NCBI GenBank assembly: GCA_031308135.1
Contig: JAHLJT010000631.1
Span: 32,597,522 to 32,661,521 of the forward strand
DNA length: 64,000 bases
Direction: 5' to 3'
Source of the DNA: Acheta domesticus
Lineage: Eukaryota; Arthropoda; Insecta; Orthoptera; Gryllidae
Each line of letters opens with the position of its first letter. Positions within the stretch are counted from its first letter, which is position 1. The position numbers and the translations under genes are program-made. The notes under the pieces are model-generated. The model was not told where the DNA came from and did no database searches. It was given only the letters and a program-made list of their open reading frames with translations. This document shows, piece by piece, positions 12,171-23,732 of this stretch.

Positions 12171-13231
12171 CTGTGAAAACTGCGCAAATGGGCTCCTTGA
12201 TTAATAGGTCACCTTTATTAATGGCTATTTTTTCTTGGAATTGACTGTTTTTCTGATAAGAAAAGTGTAAAATTTCCCTCTTTTAAGAAGTCACCCTGGT
12301 TCCATGGCCAGCAGCGAGGCACTTTTGTAGATTGACCTCTATTAGCAGTCGCTTTCAACATGTTTGAACTGTGATGGAATAAGAAACAGAAGAGCCATGG
12401 AGATACTGTAAATTCAGTACCTGCAGGTTGCATTAAAATATTATTTAGAACAATGACACATGGAGTCGCTTCTCTGGAAGGGGAATTAATAATAGTTTCA
12501 GGTAAGAAAAATAATTTTAATAATTATCTAAATGATATAATATGTTTGCTTTGCTCATTCTGCAGCATTCTCTTGAAGTTTGCTAACTCTTGCTTCCCCT
12601 CTACGGGAATTTGTCAACAGCCTATGGAGTATGCCATGTGCATAAAACCAATGTGTATATCATTTGCGATCTCATTCAAGACAGTCCTCTGAATGTGAAT
12701 TGCATTTCAAAATTTAGTTTGCTTGCGAATTCAGTTCCATGATATCCAACAGACTAATGAGAGAATGAGTGACAAATCAAGAATGATTGACACTTAAATG
12801 AGAAGAGACAAGAGATCCTAGAAAATGAGGGTTGCTGATTCTTTTAAGTTAGGATGGACAAAAATAATATAAGTGTTAAAACAAATGGCACACTTTTAAC
12901 ATGTTTGAAAACTTGTGCACGTAAAAAGAGATGTAAAATTGCCAAACACATAAATCCAGAAGTCATTTATTGCGAGAAAGTAAATGAAATAGATCTGTGA
13001 ACAATTTGTATCGTTTTGCAATTAAAGTACAGTTTGTTGATTAAATTGCAACTTTTAGTACCTTAGGTAATTAAAATAATTTTATGGAAAACATATTTTA
13101 TTTCATAACAATTAACACAATTAGACCCGATGTATGGCTTTCTGTAACTTCATAACCTCAATTAAGCGGCCAACTATTAACAGCCAATTTTTGTCGGAAC
13201 CATTAGTAACTGCTTAAGACAGGTTTCACTG
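12171..13231. mobile_element. Putative Tigger/pogo-like MITE abutting a lola stop codon
   Basis: The left end CTGTGAAAACTG and the reverse complement of the right end CAGTGAAACCTG match at 10 of 12 positions, and both are flanked by TA (12169-12170 and 13232-13233). Internal tracts such as AGGTCACC and TTAAGCGGCCAACT resemble subterminal parts of such elements. No transposase is seen. The right end lies two bases beyond the TAG stop of the 13234-13421 exon, so the element forms the start of that exon's 3' UTR. End definition is by eye. Confidence 0.5.
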
Positions 13232-13233
13232 TA

Positions 13234-13421
13234 CTAGCGAGGAGCCCACAATGATGGATGTTTGTTGAGGATGTGTGACATTAAGCTGCTCTTCTGAGTG
13301 GTTCGCTGAGGACAATGTGGGCATTGAAAATGAGGCCCTTGGCCACATTCATACTTGCGATGACGCCACAAAGAGCTATTCTGACGATACCTCCGACCAC
13401 ACTTCTCACAGAAATAAGGCC
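13234..13421 (-). CDS. lola: lola alternative last exon
   Basis: Acceptor TTTCAG at 13423-13422; 61 codons then TAG. C2HC finger at about residues 5-26 (CEKCGRRYRQNSSLWRH), linker GQGPHFQ, C2H2 finger at 34-55 (CPHCPQRTTQKSS). Seven-residue tail. The first finger resembles its neighbour at 13755 (SSLWRH / RSLWRH), suggesting local duplication. A MITE begins straight after the stop, so poly(A) formation may use AATAAA inside the MITE near 13091. Confidence 0.88.
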
Positions 13422-13612
13422 CTGAAACAGAGGGAAAGCAATTGGGGCAGGTAGGAAGTTGAATATCAATTTCAAGAAAGAAATAAAACATATGAGAGGT
13501 TAAAAGTAAATCAAAATTAAATGATAAATAAATTTGATGGTAGCACCACAATACATTACTCACAGATCAAGAAATTCATTAAAGAAATTCTATAGTCTTC
13601 CCATTACTTCTG

Positions 13613-13618
13613 TTTATT
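13613..13618 (-). terminator. poly(A) signal AATAAA
   Basis: About 140 bases after the stop of the 13755-13939 exon and before the next acceptor. Confidence 0.55.
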
Positions 13619-13754
13619 TATCAACAATACGCATGACACCAATAACTGTAACCAGTTCTAACAATTGCAAGTTCATATGCCAACCAGCATAATATACCTT
13701 TAAAGTCATGAAACAAAGTCTTCTGCTTCTAATATGAATATAACTGCAGCATTC

Positions 13755-13939
13755 TTAGTAGGGTAAAGTAGCCTGGTGAAAACTAAAAATGTGTGACACA
13801 AGAGTACTTTTGTGTTTGGTGAGGAATGGACAATGAGGACACTGTTGTTGTGGGGGCTTTCCACATTCCACTTTTATATGGCGCCACAGTGATCGGCAAT
13901 GGCGGTATCGTCGTCCACACTGTGTGCATTCATAGAAAC
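13755..13939 (-). CDS. lola: lola alternative last exon
   Basis: Acceptor TTGCAG at 13941-13940; 60 codons then TAA. C2HC finger at about residues 5-26 (CTQCGRRYRHCRSLWRH), linker GKPPQQQ (Gln replaces the usual aromatic residue), C2H2 finger at 34-55 (CPHCPFLTKHKST). Six-residue tail. Confidence 0.88.
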
Positions 13940-14508
13940 CTGCAACAGCATAAAATAAATAGCTGCAGAAAATGCTGAGATAAAACACATAATATGTATT
14001 GCAGGTTCAAATATAGAGGAATAACTGTAGAAAAAAAAACTCCACTCATTTTACATACCAATATTAAAAGCATTGTTGATAATATTTACTTAGAAAATTC
14101 ATGTAATAAAATAAAAATACAATGCTTAGAAAAAACTTAAACAAGGAAATTGAGTTATAGGTGATTTCAGTATTAATTTTACAGAATAATATACAACATT
14201 TCTTTTAAATGGCACATTTATTTAAATTTCACAAGTACATTACCATTACATTAAAATGAGAAATATTTTAAAAAACATTCTTGCTAATAGTAACATTTGT
14301 AAGTACTGTATCAGTGTGTTTTCTATATCTTTATCAAAATTCATTCCTTTAATTTGAAATTAAATCTTCACTTTTCTTCCTTCATGATCTTAACAAAACC
14401 AGAAATACTAGCTAGCAATCAAAGAAAAAGGTCAACAACTACTGATTGAATACTACAATGGAGACTTATTTTTGGTTCCAGATGACTCAGGTGTTTATAA
14501 AAATAACA
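13940..14508. other. AT-rich intron, no gene seen
   Basis: No recognised coding or repeat content. Confidence 0.5.
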
Positions 14509-14636
14509 TCAACCCTGAAAAATGCAGTTGTTCTCCTGATGATGCACTAACTGGGCCAGATGAGAATATTTCTCACCACAAGTACCACACTCAAATAGAG
14601 TGGATGAGTTCCCAACAGAACTGTTCCATGAACTTC
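14509..14636 (-). CDS. lola: lola alternative exon with a single C2HC finger
   Basis: Acceptor TTTATAG at 14638-14637 in the array phase. The frame gives a Ser/Asn-rich lead, one finger at about residues 17-38 (CGTCGEKYSHL, His and Cys correctly spaced), then IFQG and TGA. The linker and second finger are absent. Some Drosophila Lola isoforms are reported with a single finger, so it may be real; it could also be a truncated relic. No close AATAAA was found. Confidence 0.65.
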
Positions 14637-15596
14637 CTATAAAAAAAAATTTTAATGAAATAATGGAAGAAAGAAAAATGTATTTTCACATAGAAAAATT
14701 GGGTGGTATGATAAATTAATCATTCACAAAATGGACACGGAACAGAACAAACATGTCTTCCATGTGTTCATGCTATTAAGTCAAATAACTTAACTGATGT
14801 TTGCCTGATATTTTTAGAAACAAATAGGATGAGCATAATAATTTTAAAAATGAAAAATGGCATTCAAAATAGAACATTTAATAATATATTACAAAACAAA
14901 ATCAATCGGAATGTATTCTTCTTTCCTAACATAGAATTGCAATCACAAAAATACTCTACCAAATAATAGCTTAACTTAAAATGGAATAGGGTCAGTTAGT
15001 TCATTGTCTTTCTTTTTGTATGAAAGTGACACTTTTCATCTCTTTCACTGCAATTAATTTAATTTTTCAGCAGGTAATTTTGGTTCAGATGCAGCATCGA
15101 GATGTCTATGTGCTAACCACATGTACGCATTAACCCATGGCAAGGCTAGGATGTGGCTGGTAGGCCTTGGCTCTTTCAGAGGCCGTTGGCCCAGTACAGA
15201 CAGACAGAGATTTTGGTTATGAAATCTTTTTGAACTAAAGAAACCTGCATTAATGCAATTTTCTTTAAAACTGTTGTACTCTATACTGGCATCTGAATTG
15301 AATCTTAGTAGAAGGCATAATGTACAGCTTGATTAGAAACATGGTAAAGTTTTCTTTTCTTAAATGGGCAAGAGCCCTCCAAGTTACATTTTAACCCTAT
15401 TTTTCTGCAAAGTTTATTCCACACGGAGTTTATCTACTTTTTAAACATGAGAGCAATTTTCAAATTTTAAAATAAATTTTTGGTTTCAACAAATATCATC
15501 TACTAACTTCTAATTCATCCACACATATTTTTTTTATTAAGATCATTGATTCAGATGCATTTCTATTATGCAAATCCATTTACCTCCTAAACTGGT
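14637..15596. other. AT-rich intron, no gene seen
   Basis: No gene recognised. A moderately GC-richer patch near 15105-15215 has no assignable identity. Confidence 0.5.
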
Positions 15597-15602
15597 TTTA
15601 TT
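15597..15602 (-). terminator. poly(A) signal AATAAA
   Basis: About 26 bases after the TAG stop of the 15628-15839 exon; a second AATAAA is at 15533-15538. Confidence 0.65.
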
Positions 15603-15627
15603 AAATACAACCAAAAACACCGACAAA

Positions 15628-15839
15628 CTATAAAAACACTTTACCTTTAGTTGAGTGTTGATTGCTCATATGCAAGTCCAAAGACTTTTTATACTTGCAA
15701 CGATATGTGCAATGTGGGCAACCAAAACGAGGTTCCACACCACATTCATATTTCAGATGGCGATTTAGTGAAGTGGAATGCTGGTAAACCCGATCACAAC
15801 GCTGACATCTAAACTTCTCAAGGCCAGTTGGGATGAGAT
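15628..15839 (-). CDS. lola: lola alternative last exon with cryptic donor
   Basis: Acceptor TTACAG at 15841-15840; 69 codons then TAG. C2HC finger at about residues 12-33 (CQRCDRVYQHSTS), linker GVEPRFG, C2H2 finger at 41-62 (CPHCTYRCKYKKS). The short tail passes through AAAG|GTAAAGT (15645|15644), a good 5' splice match in phase 1. Spliced use would give a 195-base exon divisible by three. The poly(A) signal nearby favours terminal use. Confidence 0.87.
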
Positions 15840-16531
15840 CTGTAATATGCAATGTATTTTCTTTCCACTTATTTATTTCACCTTAATAAGATTACACTTG
15901 TAACACATATATAACCTGTTGTAGGAAAACACACACACATCAACACCACATATTCTAGATTTTTTGAGTTCTCAAAAAATTTTATTCAATGTCACTTGAA
16001 GCCCTTTAATTCACAAATGCAATAGTGTTTACAAAACATGGGAAATTAGCATATTAACAGTGTGAGAGATATTTCAAAAGAATTACATTTGTATAATCTT
16101 TGAAAAAACAAAACAATTACAGCAAAATTAATTTTATGTCCTTTTAAACAGTGCAGTTAGCACTACCCTTTCAAACAGTTTGAAGAAAATTTTAGAGCTG
16201 TTTTTTAAAAATTGGCTTTAAACATATTGAAAACACAGAATTTTGAGTTCATTTTAACAGAAAAGTTTTGAGTTTTCAAGCAACTTTTTCAGACATCATT
16301 TAAAGCTCATGTATTCATAGATGCAATAATGTGAACACATAGCCGCTAATGTGTAATTAACATAATTATAATTAACAACGTGAGGTAAGTCCAAAACATT
16401 ACATTTTTGTAATTTTTTAAAAAACAAACGGATAAAGAAAAATGAAATGTATGTCACCTCTCAGAATACATTTAGCACTATCCTTACCAAAAGTTTAAAC
16501 AAAAAATTCAAAGCCATTTTCAAGAATTTTT
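15840..16531. other. AT-rich intron, no gene seen
   Basis: Contains loosely similar stretches (around 15960-16090 and 16270-16400, both with a TTTTGAGTT...CATTTAAAGC-like pattern and a following 'acaaaac') that may be two diverged copies of one repeat. No gene. Confidence 0.4.
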
Positions 16532-16840
16532 TTATTATTATTGTTATTACTATTATTATTGTTATTATCATACAGTTCTGTCTCTGGATAAAATCTCAGG
16601 ATTGAGGTAACCGTACAGGCTCTTGCCAAGTAACGGCCCTTTTCGATGTCGAAGCAGGATTACATGTATTAGGCATGAGTAATACTATTGTTGAGGAACT
16701 TTCTGACTATTGCGCAAGTACTGAGGATGGCAACTTTCTGTAACTCCATGTACACTGTCTTTGGCATTTTCAACTGTTTTATTATTGTTATTATTATTAT
16801 TATTATTATTATTGTTGTTGTTGTTGTTGTTATTATTATT
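16532..16840. repeat. TTA/TTG microsatellites flanking a retroelement-like fragment
   Basis: Imperfect TTA/TTG trinucleotide runs at 16532-16569 and 16781-16840 bracket about 210 bases of different composition. On the minus strand this insert has a short frame ending YLNPEILSRDRTV then stop just before the trinucleotide run, which looks like the end of a decayed retroelement. The run produces a spurious poly-Leu frame on the plus strand. Confidence 0.5.
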
Positions 16841-16959
16841 GAGCAGAATATTGTGTGAAAACTACCTACATTTTCAAAAAAATGTACATGACCTTAATGA
16901 AAGACATAACTATGGAGAAACAATTTTACTTGGAGGAGAAATCTCTATCTTCAATTTTG

Positions 16960-17460
16960 TAGTTGTAAAAAGATGCCGAAGAAAAATTCAAACTTTTGAA
17001 ATTTTCAAATATTCAATTATTAGCGGAAATGGGACACACACCACCTTTATAAGTGTATTTTACTCTATTCTTATAAGAAATATAAACACAAAATTTGGAG
17101 ACTTTCTTGATAAAATTTTGAAAGCGGTGCTTCATGTAAGTACCCCCAAATTTTAAAGAATGTTTTTCAAAATCACAAAGCTTGGAGTTGAGCCATAACC
17201 AACTGGGAATTACCCATTTTGGAAAAAGCCCTACTTATGGTTTAGGCACTAGTGGTGTTCACTAATGGACAGACTGACTGACAGACAGACAGATGGACGA
17301 ACACTTTGAAAAGGAGAAAGAAAAACAACAAACAACAACAAAAAACTCTTTTTTGGTATCAGGGAACCCCAAAACATGCATTTCCTTTCAAATGTCAAAA
17401 TTGATTTTCCACAGCACTACATAGTTTTCTCTATACTATGTATATTACTCTGTACATACA
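16960..17460. repeat. Dispersed repeat copy
   Basis: Shares phrases with 38900-39070 (GGTTTAGGCACTA(G/C)TG(G/A)TGTTC, then a CAGA-rich run) and with 18190-18290 (CCCCAAAA, ATGCAT, then AAAAT..CAACATTGATTTT..GCAGCA). This is an interspersed repeat family of unknown class. Confidence 0.45.
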
Positions 17461-18162
17461 TACATGAGAAAGTAATTACAAGTTGAATCATGTTTTCTTA
17501 CATTTCTAGCCTGAACAATCCCCAAACAGATTCTAGACAAATTTGTGCAAAGACTAGAACAGTTTTAACTCAAGTAATTTGTCACAAACAATAAACTGCA
17601 ATTCATCATGAGAATTTTGGATTAATATTCCTTATGTCTTCATGATTATTTTGGTTCAATTTGAAACCGAATATGACTGAATCCATCTCTTCATCCCAGT
17701 GTTCTGCCGACATGAACAAACCTTTTCTCTTTTTTGTTGCAAACTAGGGGTGTAACAGTACCAGATATTTTCTCTTATTATTGATACTGGTTAGGTAATA
17801 TCATAATATTGCATTTTTTCCTACTAATACTTCAGCCATCACTTGAAAAACTGAAAAGATATAACTCAAAATAGTGTGAAAGTTACTAATATTTTGAAGA
17901 AAAACTTCAATGTTGAGGAATAAATTGCATAAAGAGACCAACCACTAGGTTCAATATTGAAGGTGCAGGACAGACCCATTGGACCCATTTCTTCTTCTAT
18001 TTAGATATTTACTGATAAGGTTTCACCATAAGTTACATGAAAACTATTCATATTTAAAAAAAAATTATACGTGATATTATTTAAAGATTAAATTTTGAAG
18101 GATGGATTTTGTTAAGAAACATACATCTTATCTTATCAGACAGAAGGAGTAGGTAGAGGGTA

Positions 18163-18400
18163 TTGAAAAATTCTTTAACATCTGTATTTTCTATATTTCA
18201 GAAGTTTTCATCAGAGTCCCCAAAAATGCATATTTTCATCAAAATCTCAACATTGATTTTTGCAGCATTACATAACTTTTTATATGTGGGCTTTTATTCA
18301 AATGTCTGTTTATTAGTTAATCATGAAGCAAATTTCTATTATTTTCACAACCATGTCACAAGTTTACATGTTTCCAACTTCAATTTTTGAGGTCCCCTTT
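18163..18400. repeat. Dispersed repeat copy (partial)
   Basis: Matches the same phrases as 16960-17460 and 38900-39070, including CTCAACATTGATTTTTGCAGCA. No coding capacity is apparent. Confidence 0.4.
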
Positions 18401-18480
18401 AAGAGAAAAATACAAACATAATGTTTCATAAGCATTTGAATGGAAAATGAAAATTGAAGTATTTGCTGTCTGTATTTTAA

Positions 18481-18536
<56 letters not shown>
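18481..18536. repeat. (AAT)n microsatellite
   Basis: Near-perfect AAT run; the left flank of the SINE-like element. Confidence 0.9.
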
Positions 18537-18540
<4 letters not shown>

Positions 18541-18798
18541 ATAACACTACCAAGCAAAGTGGCTCAGAGCATTGCACGCTGACAGTTCAATTCCCGGGCC
18601 AGCCATCCTGATCGGGGTTTTTGTAGTTTCCCTCAGTCATACAGATGAATGCTAGAATGGTTAAAAAAGGCTATGATCACCTCTCATCATCATTCTATCA
18701 CCTCATAATTCACAATTCAGGCTTAATAACCTTGTCTTGGAATATGACTGGGCCCCAGAGGAGAGCATGTAGTGTGGTCAGAAATGACCAATACACAA
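18537..18798 (+). mobile_element. tRNA-derived SINE-like element between AAT repeats
   Basis: Contains an A-box-like AGTGGCTCAGAGC and a B-box-like GTTCAATTCCC about 30 bases later, as in a tRNA-derived RNA polymerase III promoter, followed by a non-tRNA body and an (AAT)n tail. It sits between AAT runs at 18481-18536 and 18799-18823. It is not a tRNA gene: no cloverleaf with acceptor stem can be closed by eye. Confidence 0.6.
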
Positions 18799-18823
18799 AT
18801 AATAATAATAATAATAATAATAA
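18799..18823. repeat. (AAT)n tail
   Basis: Short AAT run at the 3' end of the SINE-like element. Confidence 0.85.
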
Positions 18824-18829
18824 AAAATA

Positions 18830-20820
18830 ACACTATTTTGGTCAAAAGTATAAAAGTATTATAGGTCCACCTAAGAATAGGAAAAAGAGGCTTCCTTTGG
18901 TTCCATTACTATTCTAGATAAAGCCACATTTTTTTCTCCCAACGGAAAATCAATTCATTGTACATTATATGACCTATGATAATTCCTAATAACATATTTT
19001 AGCACAACGTCATAGGCAATGCTGCTGCATTATGATTAAATACAGTGTAAAGCCTAGCAAAGATAAAAAAATGTTTAGCCCTTTTTTCATGACACATTTA
19101 CAATAACCATCGATGTGCTTTGAGTGGTGTGTACCATTGCACCTCCGTGACGTTTAATTTAAAATGTGACATACAAAATTCTAAAAATTACAAATGTGGT
19201 TCTGGAACTGTCCTCTCCTAACTGAAGAGTTACTTTTTAAAAGAAAGAGAAGATAAATTATGTTATAATATGTAAAATTTAGGATGGTCTTCTTAGGCCC
19301 TATTCCGTAAAAGGAGTATTTGCCTGTTTCCTTTATAACTGGAATGTGAGAATGTTTTAATCTTGAAGAATGTTATTGGCTTTATAATGATTTAAAAACA
19401 ATCTTTTCTGCAGAATCTCATACCTCTATTGCTTTGTTCATAATGAAATAAATATTCTTTTCTTCTGGATATAACTCCAGTTAAACCTGAGTCTCCTTCA
19501 TCTTCCCCACACGTCATATACAGTTTTTACTGTTGTTGTTGTTTTTTTAAAAATTTTTTATGACATTCATTTCAATAACATTTAGAGACATCTAGTAAAC
19601 AGTTTCTGTGATGCACTTAATTTCACATTAGAACACTCTTTCTACAATGTATTATTTTCTGTTATCTTAGACAGCTAAGATCTCCTAAAGAATCAACTAC
19701 ATTTATGACTTTTTCTCCTTGATTTATTTAATTCTCAGTAACTTCATCATAAGTGACACTATTTACTGTAAAATCCAATATTGTATTCATGTGTTTTGGT
19801 TGATAACTTATTGAATGTATTTAATACACAATGAATGAAGCATTAAAAATGTTAAAAAGTTTATAAAAAGAGAAACAAATAAAAATCAAAACTTTTAAGA
19901 GTCAATTGCCCCAAATCACAGATGACAAGGGCTCAGATTATGATGACCTAAAAATTCTTTGAAAATGACCTATAAAAGGACTTAAAATGTGAGGAAAATT
20001 ACAAGCAAGCAACAATACACTATACATATATTGTATACCACTTCAACACCATCCTAAAGTAGTTTCCGTTCAGTTGACCATTGACTAATTTTTGTAAATA
20101 CAAATTATAAATTAATATTACACAACTAAAACTTTAGAACATTATTTAAATTCGGTTGCAGATTTATTGCTTGTATTTGCCATCACTATATTAATTTCAC
20201 AATTGCCTGCTTAACCTATATTAGGCTTGAACTATTGCCCATTGAGAGCATGTCATTCGCTTCACACCACTAGGCAACATTTCTGTAGACAAAATTCATT
20301 CCTTTTCCAATCTAATAAATAAGTGTAATAAATAAATACCTGATAACACAGGGTATTCAGCTAGTATGTATATAAGTAAACAACCAATTAAACAAATAGT
20401 TTCTTTTGGATTAGAATAATAAGTATTAAATATTAGTATTTCCTATTGATTCTTCCTCATTAATATTTCAGAAATCAAGACCCTGCAATCTGTGATGATC
20501 ATTGTTCTCCCAATTTGAGTATAGATTCATATATAACATGGTTGCAACAATTGCCTTGTTAAGACTGGAGATACTGTTGTAAATGTCAACTGAAATTTCT
20601 CATATCTTCACTATTTTCCAAACCATAAATTCAATATCTGAATCTATGGAAAATGGTAAGGAATGGTATTACTCTGTACCCAATTGAGATTAATAACTGA
20701 ATTTTAAAAAAACAATACTTTCATTCAGTAATCAGAAATTCTTAAAAACTGAACCTCAATTCTCCAAAAGGAAAGTGAATAACACAAGACAAATTATAAT
20801 GGAATATCAAACTTCAAGAG
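18830..20820. other. AT-rich intron, no gene seen
   Basis: Two kilobases with no finger motif or clear element. Confidence 0.5.
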
Positions 20821-20872
<52 letters not shown>

Positions 20873-20873
20873 G
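20821..20873. repeat. (ATT)n microsatellite
   Basis: Pure ATT run of about 17 units. Confidence 0.9.
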
Positions 20874-20962
20874 AAATAATTACAAGAAATGATAAGCAGA
20901 AATGAAATAGAATTTAAATTTACAAATTGAGAAGAGTGAAAGAAATGTAGTCATTAAAACAT

Positions 20963-21207
20963 TTAATACTCACCAGGATTTTCTTGCTCTTGTTCTTCAT
21001 GACTTTTCCTCCTTGTATCATAGTGTTTTTGCACTGCTTGTCTGGTTGAATATTTGTTCTTATGTTGTAACTTGTGAGTTTGAGGCAACACACGTTTCCT
21101 TTTTTGACATTGTTGTTTTATATGATTCAAAAGTATTTGCTTATTCTTGCACACAAAATAGCATTTGGGACATTTATATACAGATTTGTCCTTTTTCTTG
21201 AAGAATC
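20963..21207 (-). CDS. lola: lola alternative exon, single finger, probably internal (20974-21207)
   Basis: Acceptor ATTGCAG at 21209-21208 in array phase. Lysine-rich lead, one C2HC finger at about residues 13-34 (CPKCYFVCKNK), then a charged Lys/His/Gln/Glu segment. The frame ends NPGEY-stop, but NPG|GEY spans CCTG|GTGAGTATT, a very good 5' splice site at 20974|20973, also phase 1. Used as an internal exon it is 234 bases (78 codons) and could be inserted before any downstream alternative exon without a frame change. I see no AATAAA soon after the stop, which favours internal use. Confidence 0.72.
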
Positions 21208-23535
21208 CTGCAATCAAAAAAGAAGATGAAGAACATTTTTCATCTAAAAAACAGTACAACCTTTTAACAATTTTTTCTATCACATAAAACCTGTTAAATT
21301 CAAAAGGTATCAGTTAACAAATTTTATAATTATGATTGGAACACAAATAGATATACAACAGTGGACACAAAATGAAACAAAAAAGTTGTGGAAGTATTTA
21401 AGCAGACAGTAATTTTATGCAAATATTTCATGAAAAGTGAAAATGGTTTTGTTTAAATATGAAGATAAAATGTTCCAAGATCATCAGTGGTAAATCAACA
21501 GTCATTTGCCTCCAAATAATGTAGGTGTCCTTAATGGTCTCTGAATCTATCATAAAATAAATATATAAAATTAGATTGGGCAAAGACAGGAAAAAGGAAT
21601 GAAAAACAAACTACATAAAATTAATGTATTAGCATAAATAAAAAATCAGGCGGCAGAAATGGTTGGCAAATATTCTTGCTATTCAACTTCTACTACAAGA
21701 ACAGAAGTACAAATTAACTAAAATACAAACTAAATAATGTGGCTCATATACATGGAGTTTCAAAAGTAATGGTAATATATTAAGGAATGTAAAGTAAATA
21801 ATAACAATATATCCATACACATAATCTCTTTGACCATGTTTGCACCTGGTCAGTCAAACACCTGACACGATGGATTATCAATCCATTAAGGGCAAATGTC
21901 ACACGCATAACTTTGTTATTTGAAATTTCCCATACATTGTTCACTGCCTAAAACACATAATCTTCAGTTCTCCTATACGACCAGAAGGTTGTAATATTTA
22001 ATCTGAGATGATTGGGTGTAGTAAATATATATGTATATATACATACATAAGGTAACTTCCAAATTACAATTGAAAATATTATTGCTAGTTTCTCCACTCA
22101 CTCCTATCCTCAGGTTACTGAATGTTCAGTACGAAGCATTGAACAGTATGACTATTAATCAGTATGCCATTGTTTACCACATAACTGTTCAAACAAATGA
22201 TATTAAATCAGAACAATGTCAATCAATGTTATGTAAACATTGATTGAAATTGCACAGACAACAGAGATTTTTACTTATTTACAGTACAACAGTCAGGCAG
22301 ACAAATCTCATATTGTCCATGATGAACATAACTTAATTTTCACAATTTATCAAGTAAATCAACAAGTGCTCCTGATGTACCTAGTCGTCAGGAAAAAATC
22401 ACTGTGATGCTAAATTTTCCAACAAAGGAGAAAAAGAATATCTCATAAATAGAAAGGAAGAAAATCTGCAGAGATGTGCATATAGGCTTATGCATAACCC
22501 AATGAAAACTTACAATATCTAAAAAAAAAAAAAAAAAATAATTGTTATTTTCAAATCAATGCAAGTTGCTTTCTTTAACAATCCACATCCAAAAGTAATT
22601 ACTACCACTTTTGAAACATCCTGTGTTAAACATGCACATATAAATTAAATTACACTTTCAATTTGAAAGACAAATTAGCCCCCTTATAATATATTACAAA
22701 CATGCAACATACTGCTCCATGCAACGACAGCTTTGAAACATTCCAAAACTATAAAGACAACAGTTAAATATACAATTTACTAACAATCACTTCTCTTCAA
22801 ATGTGATGCTACACAATTGAAGCAAATGTTCTGGAGAAATCTCCAAAAAACCAAATATAAAACTTGCAATGTGAAACATCTTTTCAACCTGAAATGGGTT
22901 TGTATATAGGTTCAAACAGAGAAAAGTGTAGTCAATAAGTCATAATCAAATTCAAATTCAGGAATTCAAAGTTACTCTTTTTACACAACTTACACATCAA
23001 TAGTGATACTATCCTTACATCTGAAATATAACAAATGTTTTTCTATATTTGATATTTAAATTATACAAAGAGGATAGAAGTAACAAATTAATGACGTTAA
23101 GAAAAGGTGAAACAAATTGGGAGAGAATATTGCTTTTTCTCATGTGAATCAATAAAATTGCTATCATAAAATCTATTCAGAAATATCAATTAAATTCATA
23201 TTCTGTTGTTGAAATTATTTCATATTATCAAACACTCAAAAACCTGTATGATACCCAAAACCTCTATGTAAGTGATTTAATATTTGGATTTATAAATAGC
23301 AAGAAACAAGTAATTTAATTCATGTGCCTTACTTCTCAAGATTTTTCTTTACTTTAATCTTCTTGTTAGTAGGCTGCAATTCAATATTATAGACATGAAA
23401 AGGTTTAATGACAATTAATCTCAAGATTGTTTACAAATTTTTGAATTGAACAACCAGAACAATGAAAGCCCATTAAATTCACTTTTGTAACTAGAATGTG
23501 AAACATAAGTACTCAGTTTTCTTGTTTGTTTCTCA
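21208..23535. other. AT-rich intron, no gene seen
   Basis: Holds a poly(A) run near 22520-22538 and short frames without recognisable domains. No finger remnant was seen. Confidence 0.5.
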
Positions 23536-23732
23536 TCATACAAGTCCATGCCGAGAAAGCATATGTCTAACAAGATTCTCCTTTAGTTTGCAGCGATGAG
23601 GGCAATGTGGACACTGGAACTGCGGCTCTTTGCCACACTCATATCGAATATGGCGCACCAACGAATGCTTACGTATGTAGTCACGACCACAGGTTGGGCA
23701 AACAAATGCCCGTACAAGGTGCTCCCTAGCAC
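23536..23732 (-). CDS. lola: lola alternative last exon
   Basis: Acceptor TTGCAG at 23734-23733; 64 codons then TGA. C2HC finger at about residues 12-33 (CPTCGRDYIRKHS), linker GKEPQFQ, C2H2 finger at 41-62 (CPHCPHRCKLKEN), three-residue tail. Its second finger (KLKENLVRH) matches that of the 61436 exon, so finger pairs are related across the whole array, not only between neighbours. Confidence 0.89.

Noticed and set aside
12218..12433. Minus-strand frame of 71 residues
   Set aside because: Lies inside the putative MITE and shows no transposase motif.
16761..17156. Frame with poly-Leu start resembling a signal peptide
   Set aside because: The Leu run is a TTA/TTG microsatellite; the rest matches a dispersed repeat.
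18537..18640. Possible tRNA gene
   Set aside because: Only A- and B-box-like motifs; no cloverleaf closes, and the AAT tail and repeat flanks fit a SINE.
20821..20873. CRISPR-like repetition
   Set aside because: Simple trinucleotide microsatellite; there are no spacers, and the window is eukaryotic.
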